From Gammaproteobacteria bacterium (GTDB lineage: Bacteria; Pseudomonadota; Gammaproteobacteria; Pseudomonadales; Pseudohongiellaceae): a stretch of DNA of 64,000 nucleotides. A program made the translations under genes and the position numbers. Position 1 is the stretch's first letter, and each line of letters begins with the position of its first letter. The notes beneath the pieces are model-generated. The model worked only from the letters and a program-made list of their open reading frames with translations. It was not told where the DNA came from and did not search any database. Location: the NCBI GenBank assembly GCA_018661465.1, contig JABJIC010000018.1, forward strand, positions 1 through 64,000. The letters run 5' to 3'. Below are positions 53,005 to 62,369 of the stretch, piece after piece.

Positions 53005-54129
53005 TTAGCGGTCCGCAATATCCACCCAATCAGAGGTTTCGGGTCCCGTATAGTCCGCACTAGGGCGAATAATGCGGTTATTAGCCCGTTGCTCTTTAAC
53101 ATGGGCAGCCCAGCCTGTGAGCCGCGACATCACGAATATCGGTGTAAACAGCTTGGTTGGGATATCCATGAAGTGATAGGCGGAGGCGTGAAAGAAGTCC
53201 GCATTACAGAATAGCTTCTTCTCCCGCCACATGACTTCTTCGCAGCGCACGGATACCGGGTAGAGCGTTGAATCACCCACCAGTTCGGCCAGTTTCTCGG
53301 ACCATTGCTTGATGATGGTGTTGCGAGGGTCGGATTCGGTGTAGATGGCGTGTCCAAAGCCCATGATCTTGTCTTTTCGCTCAAGCATGGCGAGGATCTC
53401 TTTCTCGGCCTCGTCGGCGCTGCTCCAGTTTTGAATCATATCCATGGCGGCCTCGTTTGCGCCCCCGTGGAGAGGTCCGCGTAGGGTGCCGATAGCGCCA
53501 GTGATGCAGGAATGCATGTCAGAGAGTGTAGAAGCACATACTCTAGCGCTGAAGGTTGATGCGTTAAACTCATGTTCTGCATAGAGAATTAGGGAAACGT
53601 TCATTACCTGGGTAAACAGCTCGCTAGGGGCTTCGCCTCCCAGCATGTGCAAGAAATGTCCGCCAATTGAGTCATCATCCAGAGCGGTTTCGATGCGTTC
53701 ACCCTTGTGGGAGAACATATACCAATAGCAGATGATGGAGGGGAAGGCCGCCAGTAGGCGGTCGATGACCTCATCCTGTTGTGAAAAATCTTCCTCTATC
53801 TCCAGATTTCCCAGCATCGAACAGCCGGTTCGCATCACATCCATTGGGTGAGCAGTTGCAGGAATGCGTTCCAGGACATCTTTTAGCTCTTGAGGAAGTG
53901 CCCGTAATGATTTGATTTTACTTACATATTCATCAAGCTCAGCCTGATTGGGTAATTTGCCTTTTAGTAGAAGGTAGGCAACTTCTTCGAATTTAGCATT
54001 TTCCGCCAAGACGCTGATGTCAAAGCCGCGATAAGTAAGTCCTGTGCCAGTCTTGCCAACAGTGCATAGCGCTGTTTCTCCGGCTACCTGGCCCCGTAAG
54101 CCTGCTCCGCCTAGTTTTTTCTCTGCCAT
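53005..54129 (-). CDS. prpC: 2-methylcitrate synthase
   Basis: KLGGAGLRGQVAGETALCTVGKTGTGLTYRGFDI; GPLHGGANEAAMDMI. Confidence 0.94.
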   Translation of the reverse strand: MAEKKLGGAGLRGQVAGETALCTVGKTGTGLTYRGFDISVLAENAKFEEVAYLLLKGKLPNQAELDEYVSKIKSLRALPQELKDVLERIPATAHPMDVMRTGCSMLGNLEIEEDFSQQDEVIDRLLAAFPSIICYWYMFSHKGERIETALDDDSIGGHFLHMLGGEAPSELFTQVMNVSLILYAEHEFNASTFSARVCASTLSDMHSCITGAIGTLRGPLHGGANEAAMDMIQNWSSADEAEKEILAMLERKDKIMGFGHAIYTESDPRNTIIKQWSEKLAELVGDSTLYPVSVRCEEVMWREKKLFCNADFFHASAYHFMDIPTKLFTPIFVMSRLTGWAAHVKEQRANNRIIRPSADYTGPETSDWVDIADR

Positions 54130-54241
54130 GTGATACTCCGTTTAGTGTCTCAGCTTGGCAGCAGTGTCTCTGCCAAGCTATATTCATGTTATGAATTAAT
54201 AAAGTAGTATAATTTACTGATATTTATAGTTATAAAATTTC

Positions 54242-55126
54242 TTACTGATCTTCTGAGTCGAATAAGGCGTCCAGTTTTTGCTCGTAAGCGTGATAGCCCA
54301 ATACTTCATAGAGTTCCATTCGTGGCTGCATTTTGTCCAGCACAGCTTTCTGGTCGCCATTGATTGCGATGGCCTGATAGACATCCAGGGCTGCTCTACT
54401 CATAGCTCGAAAGGCGCTAAGCGGATATAGCACCATGCCGACGCCGTTCTCTGCTAATTCCTCGCAGTTAAACAGGGGTGTATGTCCAAATTCAGTGATA
54501 TTAGCCAAAACAGGTACTTTGACAGCGTCTACGAATTGGCGGTATTGGTCCAGTTCCAGCATAGCTTCAGGGAAAATGGCGTCTGCACCGGCCTCAACGC
54601 AGGCAATGGCACGCTCGATAGCGGAATCCATTCCTTCTACAGCCAGCGCATCGGTACGGGCCATGATGACAAAGTCCGAGTCAGTCTTGGCGTCGGCGGC
54701 GGCTTTGACTCTATCAGCCATCTCACTTTGGCTCACAATCGCCTTGTTTGGGCGGTGGCCGCATCGCTTCTGAGATACCTGGTCTTCTATATGTACCGCT
54801 GCTGCGCCCGCATTCTCCATGGCTTTGATGGATCTGGCGATGTTAAATGCGCCGCCCCAGCCGGTATCGATATCCACCAGCAAAGGAATGTCTGTGGCAT
54901 TACAGATGCGCTCCACATCGGCGACAACATCATTGAGACTGGTTATCCCTAAGTCTGGCAGGCCATAGGAAGCGTTGGCTACGCCGCCACCTGACAGATA
55001 TATGGCTTTATGGCCGGCATCTTCCGCTAACATCGCGCAATAGGCGTTTATCGTGCCAACAATCTGCAGCGGTTTATTGTCTTCCAAGGCTTGCCTGAAC
55101 TTGGCTCCCGGGGATGGGCTTTTCAT
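54242..55126 (-). CDS. prpB: Methylisocitrate lyase
   Basis: [10 protein letters not shown]...; [21 protein letters not shown]. Confidence 0.95.
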   Translation of the reverse strand: MKSPSPGAKFRQALEDNKPLQIVGTINAYCAMLAEDAGHKAIYLSGGGVANASYGLPDLGITSLNDVVADVERICNATDIPLLVDIDTGWGGAFNIARSIKAMENAGAAAVHIEDQVSQKRCGHRPNKAIVSQSEMADRVKAAADAKTDSDFVIMARTDALAVEGMDSAIERAIACVEAGADAIFPEAMLELDQYRQFVDAVKVPVLANITEFGHTPLFNCEELAENGVGMVLYPLSAFRAMSRAALDVYQAIAINGDQKAVLDKMQPRMELYEVLGYHAYEQKLDALFDSEDQ

Positions 55127-55205
55127 ATAAAACTCCTTAGGTAATACGTCTAATAATTTGAAATATATAGATTTAACATATTCTCGCTATTGTTCTTAGC
55201 AGCTA

Positions 55206-55880
55206 TTAGTCAATTTGTTCTAGCTGACTCATCAGGGTCTTTCTGGCGCCGCTAATATGGCGCTTCATCAGCAGTTCGGCTAACTCACAATCATTATTTT
55301 CCAGGGCATCAACGATTTGGTGGTGCTCTTTAAATGCCTGCTCGGGACGGGATGGGCCGCTGCTGGTCTGCACCCTGTACAATCGCAGCAGGTGATAGAG
55401 TTCGTCGCAGAGAAGTTTAAACAGACGATCATTACCGCTGAGGCTGACAATAAGATAATGAAAGTCCAAATCGCCTTCCTTCTGGTAATAGAGTCGGCCG
55501 TTCTCGGATTGGATCTGGGCTTCGTGATTTGCCAGTAACTGGCGCAGACGAGCACAGTCCTCAGCGCTGGCCTTACTGGCGGCCAAACGACAGGCTAGGC
55601 CTTCCAGTGATTCTCTTATTTCATATATTTCAATAGCTTGCACTTTATTTAGAGAAATAACTTTAGCCCCGGAATTGGGCTTGATCTCTACTAATTTACA
55701 GCCTTCCAGGCGGCGAATCGCTTCGCGAAGAGGGCCGCGTGAAATTCCGTATTGTTTGCTTAATTGGGGTTCGTTGACCTTACTGCCTGGTGCTAGCTCT
55801 CCTTTTACAATCGCCGTGCGTAATTGAGCGAAGACTGAGTCAGAAAGAGTGGCGGCTTTGGCAGGTGTTTCTACGTCCAT
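55206..55880 (-). CDS. GntR family transcriptional regulator with FCD domain
   Basis: LRTAIVKGELAPGSKVNEPQLSKQYGISRGPLREAIRRLEGCKLV. Confidence 0.93.
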   Translation of the reverse strand: MDVETPAKAATLSDSVFAQLRTAIVKGELAPGSKVNEPQLSKQYGISRGPLREAIRRLEGCKLVEIKPNSGAKVISLNKVQAIEIYEIRESLEGLACRLAASKASAEDCARLRQLLANHEAQIQSENGRLYYQKEGDLDFHYLIVSLSGNDRLFKLLCDELYHLLRLYRVQTSSGPSRPEQAFKEHHQIVDALENNDCELAELLMKRHISGARKTLMSQLEQID

Positions 55881-55889
55881 CTGTAATTA

Positions 55890-55959
55890 TGTCAACAATA
55901 TTGAAATATTGTGTGCATTATTGTCCAAATACAGCCAAAATACAACAGTATTGTTGACA
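55890..55959. promoter_or_regulatory. Candidate GntR operator pair in the divergent promoter
   Basis: TGTCAACAATATTG (55890-55903) inverted relative to CAGTATTGTTGACA (55946-55959); ATTGTTGACAAT core. Confidence 0.6.
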
Positions 55960-55965
55960 ATATGA

Positions 55966-57330
55966 GTGCGCAAGTTTGCTTTGCGTTATACTCATTGTTT
56001 TACTCCGGAAGCGCTCTATAGCGAGGTTCTTAGTCCTATGGCATTTGGTAAATTTCAGGATTTTTTGTCAGGTCTGGTTAAAGTCCAGCGAGGCCTCTTT
56101 GTCGGCAATACGCCACCCACTATGGATGAGTTGCTTGAAAAGCTCATGGGCAATACTGGTGAGGTTTCGGCGGCAATTGCTGCAAGAGAGCTGTTGGATC
56201 TGTATAGCGATTTAGATGATGATTCCAAATTGGCCTTCTTTATGAACCTCGAGCAACACTTCAATGCCAATGAAGAATCCATAAAGCTGGCTTATGAGGA
56301 TTACTCTGCTGAATCTACCAGCGCGAACCTGAATCGACTTTCTCGAGCAGCCGAGCCACGCCGCCATGAATTGCTTCGAAGGCTAAACCAAACTCCTGGG
56401 GCAACTCATGATCTGGTAAGTATGCGTACAGACCTGATTCGCTTTACTCGAGATAACCCCGAGCTACGCTCAGTTGATGAAACATTTGTTAGGCTTTTTA
56501 CTTCCTGGTTCGGTCGTGGATTTCTCGTACTACAAACTATTAACTGGTCAACCTCGGCAGCGATCCTCGAGAGGATTATTCGTTATGAGGCTGTTCACGA
56601 GATTAAAGACTGGGATGACCTACGGCGCCGTATTGATCCGCCAAACCGGCGGTGCTTTGCATTTTTTCATCCAGCGCTAACTGATGAGCCGCTTATATTT
56701 GTTGAGGTTGCCCTAAGCGATGAAGTGCCGGGATCGATTAATTCCATATTAGAGGATACCGCCGAGGGCGATGTAGATCCCAGTAAGTTTACGACAGCGA
56801 CGTTCTACAGCATCAGCAACTGTCAGCCAGGTCTAAAGAATATTACTTTTGGAAATTTTCTTATAAAGCAAGTAGTCAATGAACTTCAAGCCGAGTTTCC
56901 TTCAATTACCCAATTTGTCACTCTTTCGCCAATACCCGGCTTTCATCGCTGGCTCAGCCAAGAGTCGGATGATGAGCTTGAGGAACTGAAGACCTTGAAA
57001 GCCGTCATACGCTCCATGCCGGAAACCGATGATTCAATTCATGAGAACGGTGACGCCATTAAGCGGCTGGTATTCAATTACTTATTGCAGGCCAAGAAGG
57101 GGAAATACCCAGCGGATCCAGTTTCCCGATTCCACCTTGGTAACGGTGCCAAAATTTTCCAGTTACACACTGCGGCGGATATGAGCGAGAAGGGCAGAAC
57201 GCAGTCCTGTGGCACCATGGTGAATTACCTGTATGACCTGAGTTGCGTTGAGCAAAATCATGAAAAATACGTGACTGAGGGTAATGTGGAATACAGCGAC
57301 AAGCTAAAACCTCTGATCATCAAACGCTGA
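55966..57330 (+). CDS. Malonyl-CoA decarboxylase
   Basis: WSTSAAILERIIRYEAVHEIKDWDDLRRRIDPPNRRCFAFFHPALTDEPLIFVEVAL; alternative start ATG 56038. Confidence 0.92.
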   Translation: MRKFALRYTHCFTPEALYSEVLSPMAFGKFQDFLSGLVKVQRGLFVGNTPPTMDELLEKLMGNTGEVSAAIAARELLDLYSDLDDDSKLAFFMNLEQHFNANEESIKLAYEDYSAESTSANLNRLSRAAEPRRHELLRRLNQTPGATHDLVSMRTDLIRFTRDNPELRSVDETFVRLFTSWFGRGFLVLQTINWSTSAAILERIIRYEAVHEIKDWDDLRRRIDPPNRRCFAFFHPALTDEPLIFVEVALSDEVPGSINSILEDTAEGDVDPSKFTTATFYSISNCQPGLKNITFGNFLIKQVVNELQAEFPSITQFVTLSPIPGFHRWLSQESDDELEELKTLKAVIRSMPETDDSIHENGDAIKRLVFNYLLQAKKGKYPADPVSRFHLGNGAKIFQLHTAADMSEKGRTQSCGTMVNYLYDLSCVEQNHEKYVTEGNVEYSDKLKPLIIKR

Positions 57331-57364
57331 AAAATCCATTCTTCCGCAAACTTGCTATCTATTA

Positions 57365-57397
57365 TTACCAAGGTATAATTAAATATTACCTTGGTAA
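57365..57397. promoter_or_regulatory. Paired palindromic operator candidates upstream of the DUF2239 gene
   Basis: TTACC-AA-GGTAT (57365-57376) and TTACC-TT-GGTAA (57386-57397), centres 21 bp apart. Confidence 0.6.
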
Positions 57398-57444
57398 ATA
57401 AGATGACGTATTTAGGCAAGAAGCCATATAAAAGGCAGGAAGTG

Positions 57445-58053
57445 ATGAAAACCACAGACAAATACTATGCATTCAGGGCGCAGGAGCTACTCGCATCGGG
57501 TCCGTTGCAGGAAATAGCTGTTGATATAAAAAATCAGTTAAATCAATCAGCTAAAGAAAGTATCTCATTTTTTAATTTAAGAAATGGAAAGCAAATAGAC
57601 TTGGATCTCTCTGGGTCTGAAAGCGATGTTCGTCAACGCTATGGGGCCACTGAGACTGCTGGAGGAAAAGAAGACGCGGGCAGTGAGGCTGCAAAGAACC
57701 CTATGCCGAAAAAAGGCAGAGGGCGTCCAAAACTGGGCGTCATCGGCCGCGAGGTGACTCTCTTGCCCAGGCACTGGGAATGGTTGGATACCCAGCGGGG
57801 TGGCGCGTCAGCTGCTTTACGGCGATTGATTGAAGAATCTCGCAAGGCCGGGGCTGCCGATGAGATGATTCGCCAATCTCAAGATAGTGCGAATCGCTTC
57901 ATGTATGCCATGGCGGGGGATTTGCCTGGTTTTGAAGAGGCTGTGAGGGCGCTATATGCCAAAGACAAACAAGTCTTTGATCAAGAGACCCAAGCCTGGC
58001 CGCTTGATATACGGGATTGTTCCCGTAGATATGCTGAGGCAGCCTTGAGCTAG
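57445..58053 (+). CDS. DUF2239 family protein
   Basis: GRGRPKLGVIGREVTLLPRHWEWLDTQRGGASAALRRLIEESRK; ATG 57445 preceded by AGGCAGGAAG; the track start is TTG 57391. Confidence 0.85.
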   Translation: MKTTDKYYAFRAQELLASGPLQEIAVDIKNQLNQSAKESISFFNLRNGKQIDLDLSGSESDVRQRYGATETAGGKEDAGSEAAKNPMPKKGRGRPKLGVIGREVTLLPRHWEWLDTQRGGASAALRRLIEESRKAGAADEMIRQSQDSANRFMYAMAGDLPGFEEAVRALYAKDKQVFDQETQAWPLDIRDCSRRYAEAALS

Positions 58054-58180
58054 GCTGTTGGCTGCGGCTTCAGTGGGGTTGCGTCCGTTGTTGGTGTAAA
58101 ATGCCAGCTGCTTAACATGAGCCCATTCTAATCGGATGGGTGTATGTTCTCGATAATTCTCAGGTTTTGAAAAACCACAT

Positions 58181-59515
58181 ATGACTACCCAGGACACTAA
58201 CTCGTATATCTATCTCTCAACAGAAGAGGCATATAGCTCAAGTGAATTGAATGAGCTATGCGAGAGAATCATTAGCAGCGGCGTGTTGGGGCGCTCCCGT
58301 CACTATGTGGAATTGTTAAGGTATTTGGTGAAGTGCTCAATTGAAGGATATTCACCAAGAGAGCTGGAGCTAGCTATCAATGGGTTGGGCAAGCCTGAAG
58401 ATTTCGATGTTTCTGCTGATTCCGCAGTGCGGGTCTATGTGCACCAGCTTCGTAAGAAGCTGGACAATTATTTTGAAAGCAATGAGGTTCAGAGTGACTG
58501 TCGCATTGTCATACCTAAAGGGCAGTACACTATTGCGGCGCTTAAAAAAGAAATCCCCTTGTCATCTGCCGTTGCAAACACAGGCTTGTTCAAGTCGAGG
58601 CTAACGAACTTGCTTTTAGTTGCGGTCGTGCTGCTGCTTGCGGCGAATATTACATACCTAACTACTGACAATGAGCAAACCTTAAATTTGGAAACTCAGC
58701 AAATATTGCAAAGCTCGGTATGGGGCACTGTTCTCACTGATGATAAACCCATACTGCTTGTTATGGGAGATTACTACATTTTCGGCGAGCTAAATTCCAA
58801 CGGCAATATCGCAAGAATGGTTCGAGAGTTTGATGTCAATTCCCGAAGAGATCTTGAAGACCTGCATTTCAGTGACAACGAGAATGATAGTGATAGTGAG
58901 AGAAGTGAAAACTATCTCGATTTAGACCTTTCCTATATGCCGGAAGGGAGCGCTTTTGCATTAGCTAGTATTGCTCCTGTTCTTTACGGGAGCGGGAAGG
59001 GGGTTGGCATTACCATGATGTCCGACCTGACCACCTCTGATATCCGAAGTAATCATATCGTTTATATAGGTTATCTAAGTGCCCTGGAAAAGCTGAGTGA
59101 TATGACATTCGCCGCATCCAGTTTGCGGATAGGCCGTAGCTACGATGAGCTATTTAATACCAAAACTTTGGAGTACTACACAAGTGATGCAGGCCTGCCA
59201 GAAGAGGGTGAAGCCTTTCGCGACTATGGCATGTTTGCCACTTTCCCTGCAGGCAGCGAGACTCAGATAGTAATGATTGCTGGTATGCGAGATGCAGGTC
59301 TAATGCATACCGCACAAGCAGTAGTTAATCCAGATATGCTGCTAGAACTGGATCAGGCTATTGGTTCTGAAGGTGGTGGAAATGATCCCAGCTTCGAAGC
59401 TTTGTTTGAAGTGTTCGGTGTCGATCGTCTGAATTTCGACGCAAATCTCATTTACACCTCTGTTCTGGATAGCAGTAAAATCTGGAATTCTTCAGCTGTT
59501 GAAAGTCTGCAGTAA
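58181..59515 (+). CDS. Membrane-anchored winged-helix regulator with uncharacterised C-terminal domain
   Basis: N-terminal FDVSADSAVRVYVHQLRKKLDNYFESN...RIVIPKGQYTI, then TM LTNLLLVAVVLLLAANITYL, then about 270 aa C-terminal region. Confidence 0.7.
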   Translation: MTTQDTNSYIYLSTEEAYSSSELNELCERIISSGVLGRSRHYVELLRYLVKCSIEGYSPRELELAINGLGKPEDFDVSADSAVRVYVHQLRKKLDNYFESNEVQSDCRIVIPKGQYTIAALKKEIPLSSAVANTGLFKSRLTNLLLVAVVLLLAANITYLTTDNEQTLNLETQQILQSSVWGTVLTDDKPILLVMGDYYIFGELNSNGNIARMVREFDVNSRRDLEDLHFSDNENDSDSERSENYLDLDLSYMPEGSAFALASIAPVLYGSGKGVGITMMSDLTTSDIRSNHIVYIGYLSALEKLSDMTFAASSLRIGRSYDELFNTKTLEYYTSDAGLPEEGEAFRDYGMFATFPAGSETQIVMIAGMRDAGLMHTAQAVVNPDMLLELDQAIGSEGGGNDPSFEALFEVFGVDRLNFDANLIYTSVLDSSKIWNSSAVESLQ

Positions 59516-59676
59516 ACTGTAAGTTTCGCTACCTTTACCAACTGGAAGACCTTTCCTTCAGATTACATTCACGTTTTCTGGACTTTTTACGTAACTAAAT
59601 CCCTTTACCCTGCGTCATATCCTTCATTAACGAAGAGTGCAGTCTTGCCAGTAAGCAATTTAGGCGAGAAAATAAG

Positions 59677-59720
59677 TTGACATAAACTACATTTGTAGCC
59701 ATCATAACTACAAATGTAGT
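59677..59720 (+). promoter_or_regulatory. Promoter with two BlaI/MecI-type operators
   Basis: TTGACA (59677-59682), CTACATTTGTAG (59687-59698), ACTACAAATGTAGT (59707-59720). Confidence 0.8.
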
Positions 59721-59814
59721 TTTAAACGGTTCGGGACATGCATCTAAAGGCGCAACTTTGAGCATCTTTAGAGTATGAAAAGAAACATCCAGAAGCGTAA
59801 GTCGACAAACTACT

Positions 59815-61755
59815 ATGAGGTTGGAACCAATGTTTGGGTTTTTCGAACTACTTAATATAGATGGAAGCTTCTTACTGCTGAATGTGCTTATTCAGCTAAG
59901 TTTGATGGCTAGCTTTGCCATTCTCTTCGCCAAGAAATTTAAGAACAGCGCAGCGGCGCGTTATGCAATCTTATACTCCGCCATGTTATCCCTGCCGATT
60001 TTACTTGGGTTTTCCTTGCTGTTTCAGGCTGGAGAGCAGTCGCTGGTCTATTTGCCAATCGAAGATTCCTCATTCCAAACATCGACTTCAAATTCGGCAA
60101 CTGGCTTGGAGTTTGCAGCTGCAGCTAAAGAGTCGAGTGCATCAAATGGTGAATATTGGAGCACGGAACCAGAAGGTACCATTCACTTCGGGCAGGCACT
60201 ACAGGCTGTGTATACAGAATACTTGCCGGTTAATCTTCCTTCCGTTGCGACCCTACTTGCAGATTCCGAGTCGAAGGCGTTCCTTCTCTGGCAATGGTTT
60301 GTTGGCCTGTCCTTCAGTCTACAGATTTCTCTTTTATGGTTCGCGGGCTTCTGTCTCCAAAGTCTTGGCCTGGTACGGAGCTTTCAAAAGCTTAAACAGC
60401 TTGCTGCTCGGTCAAGAGATTTGCCCGCTGGTGAACAAGAGAAAGTTGATCAGTGCCTTGAAGGTATTTCATTGAATTACAAACAAGTTGGAATTGCACT
60501 GTCACGTGAGGTAAGTAGCCCTGTAGTGATGGGGTATATAAGTTCCACTCTGTTACTGCCTGAAGGGTTTGTGTCGCAGCTAGGTCATACCGAGCTTCGC
60601 GCGGTGTTGCTTCATGAGATGGCCCACGTTGAGCGATATGATGCGCTTAAGAATCTGATTCAAAAGTTTCTTTTGGCTCTATTCTGGTTTCATCCTCTAG
60701 TGCATATCATGGACAGAATGATTTCAATTTCCCGGGAAGAAATTTGCGACAACTATGTGTTGTCCCAACAACAAGCTCTGGAATATGGGGAAGTCTTGCT
60801 CAGCGTGAGCGCTATGCAAGCTAACCTGGCAATGTCACCAAACAATAATTTGAGAACCGCTCAGGTTCCGTTAGCAATGGGGATGATAGGAAGTGAATGG
60901 AAACTTGAACAACGAATCATTGAGCTCTTGAGTGAGCGAAGGGAAAAGACTATGAAACTTAGCAAACCTAGAAATCATTTAGTACAGGGCACATTAGTAT
61001 CTCTTTCAATACTTTTGGCCGCCTGTCAGGTTGGTGCGGCAGAAAATGTAAATAGCGCAGCGCTTACAGCACAGGATAGGGAATTGGCTGAACAGCAAGA
61101 GGCGTTGGAAATGAATGCCCTTGCTCTTGAGTCAGCTGCTGAAATAATGGAAGCGGATGCTAGGCGTATGGAAGCTGACGTCGAACGCATGCATGCTGAC
61201 ATTCAACGCACGGAGATAGAAATTGCTCGAATCAATGATGAAGCTGCAATAAATGCAGACATAGATATTCGTGCTCTACGCATGGGTGTAGAAGCGCAGC
61301 GCATTGACATAGAAGCCAGAGAAATGGTGAGAGAGCTCCGAGAGCACTCAGTTGAACTTGCTATTGACCTGGAAGATGTTCGGGCTCAAGTAGAGCAAGA
61401 GTTGGAAGATGCGGATATCGGCGGTTCAATTCGCGAATCAATGGATGAGCTTCGTTCCAATCTTGCTGAGCTCGATGAAGAGACTGTGGTTGAGGGTATC
61501 GACAGCGAACAGATAAACCTAATCACCAGACAAGCACTGCAGACCGCATTACGCAGCCTTGAGGCTATCGATGTCGAGGCGCTTGAGTTGAGCATCAGAA
61601 AATCACTGGAGATAGAGTTAGATAGTCTGGAAATTCTGGAATTGGATATCAATATTGATATCGATCCTGAGATTGATGCTATAGATTTTTCTGCTGATCA
61701 AGTTAGACAGTTTGAGATAGAAAGATTGAACGCAAATAGCACACTAACTATTTAA
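59815..61755 (+). CDS. BlaR1/MecR1-like M56 family metallopeptidase with coiled-coil C-terminal domain
   Basis: AVLLHEMAHVERYDALKNLIQKFLLALFWFHPLVHIMDRMISISREEICDNYVLS. Confidence 0.88.
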   Translation: MRLEPMFGFFELLNIDGSFLLLNVLIQLSLMASFAILFAKKFKNSAAARYAILYSAMLSLPILLGFSLLFQAGEQSLVYLPIEDSSFQTSTSNSATGLEFAAAAKESSASNGEYWSTEPEGTIHFGQALQAVYTEYLPVNLPSVATLLADSESKAFLLWQWFVGLSFSLQISLLWFAGFCLQSLGLVRSFQKLKQLAARSRDLPAGEQEKVDQCLEGISLNYKQVGIALSREVSSPVVMGYISSTLLLPEGFVSQLGHTELRAVLLHEMAHVERYDALKNLIQKFLLALFWFHPLVHIMDRMISISREEICDNYVLSQQQALEYGEVLLSVSAMQANLAMSPNNNLRTAQVPLAMGMIGSEWKLEQRIIELLSERREKTMKLSKPRNHLVQGTLVSLSILLAACQVGAAENVNSAALTAQDRELAEQQEALEMNALALESAAEIMEADARRMEADVERMHADIQRTEIEIARINDEAAINADIDIRALRMGVEAQRIDIEAREMVRELREHSVELAIDLEDVRAQVEQELEDADIGGSIRESMDELRSNLAELDEETVVEGIDSEQINLITRQALQTALRSLEAIDVEALELSIRKSLEIELDSLEILELDINIDIDPEIDAIDFSADQVRQFEIERLNANSTLTI

Positions 61756-61769
61756 GGAGCGTAAAAGCA

Positions 61770-62156
61770 GTGGTCATTGCAAACAAAACACCCCTCTCTC
61801 GCGGTGAAAGAGAAATCATGGAGATAATCTGGGATCAGGGAGAGGTCGGGGTGCTCGAAGTAACCGAGATATTGAATAAGCAAAGGCCTATTGCGAGGAA
61901 TACGGTGCGCACATTGATGGAGCGCATAAGAGAAAAAGGCTGGTTAGTCTATCGCGCGGTTGGACGTAGTTATTTATATGAGGCTACTGTTCCGAGAGAA
62001 GAGAGCCTCGGTGAGAGAGTGGTAGATATGGTTGATAAAGCCTGCGGTGGAGATCCAGAGAAGCTTATGATGGCGCTTTTGGATTATCGCGGTCTCAGTA
62101 CTGAGGAAAGTAAACGTATTCGGAAAATTCTCGATGAGGCAGGCAAAAAGTCATAG
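61770..62156 (+). CDS. BlaI/MecI/CopY family transcriptional repressor
   Basis: LSRGEREIMEIIWDQGEVGVLEVTEILNKQRPIARNTVRTLMERIREKGWLVYRAVGRSYLYEA. Confidence 0.93.
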   Translation: MVIANKTPLSRGEREIMEIIWDQGEVGVLEVTEILNKQRPIARNTVRTLMERIREKGWLVYRAVGRSYLYEATVPREESLGERVVDMVDKACGGDPEKLMMALLDYRGLSTEESKRIRKILDEAGKKS

Positions 62157-62332
62157 CTGTATGTTGCAGGCAGCAGTAAAAGAGAGAGTAAAAATCAGTA
62201 GGCATGAGAAAAGTTAAAATCACTTGGCTTAGAAGTTAACTGGACTGAAAGTAGGCCGTTACTGATTTGATCAAAGTCTTGAAGATGTCTCTGCATCCCC
62301 CTGCGGAGATTCACAAGGGAGAGACCGTTAAG

Positions 62333-62364
62333 GCGGAAGGGCCACAACCCTTCCGCTTTTTTTT
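62333..62364 (+). terminator. Rho-independent terminator downstream of the BlaI gene
   Basis: GCGGAAGGG-CCACAA-CCCTTCCGC-TTTTTTTT. Confidence 0.9.
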
Positions 62365-62369
62365 CGGTC

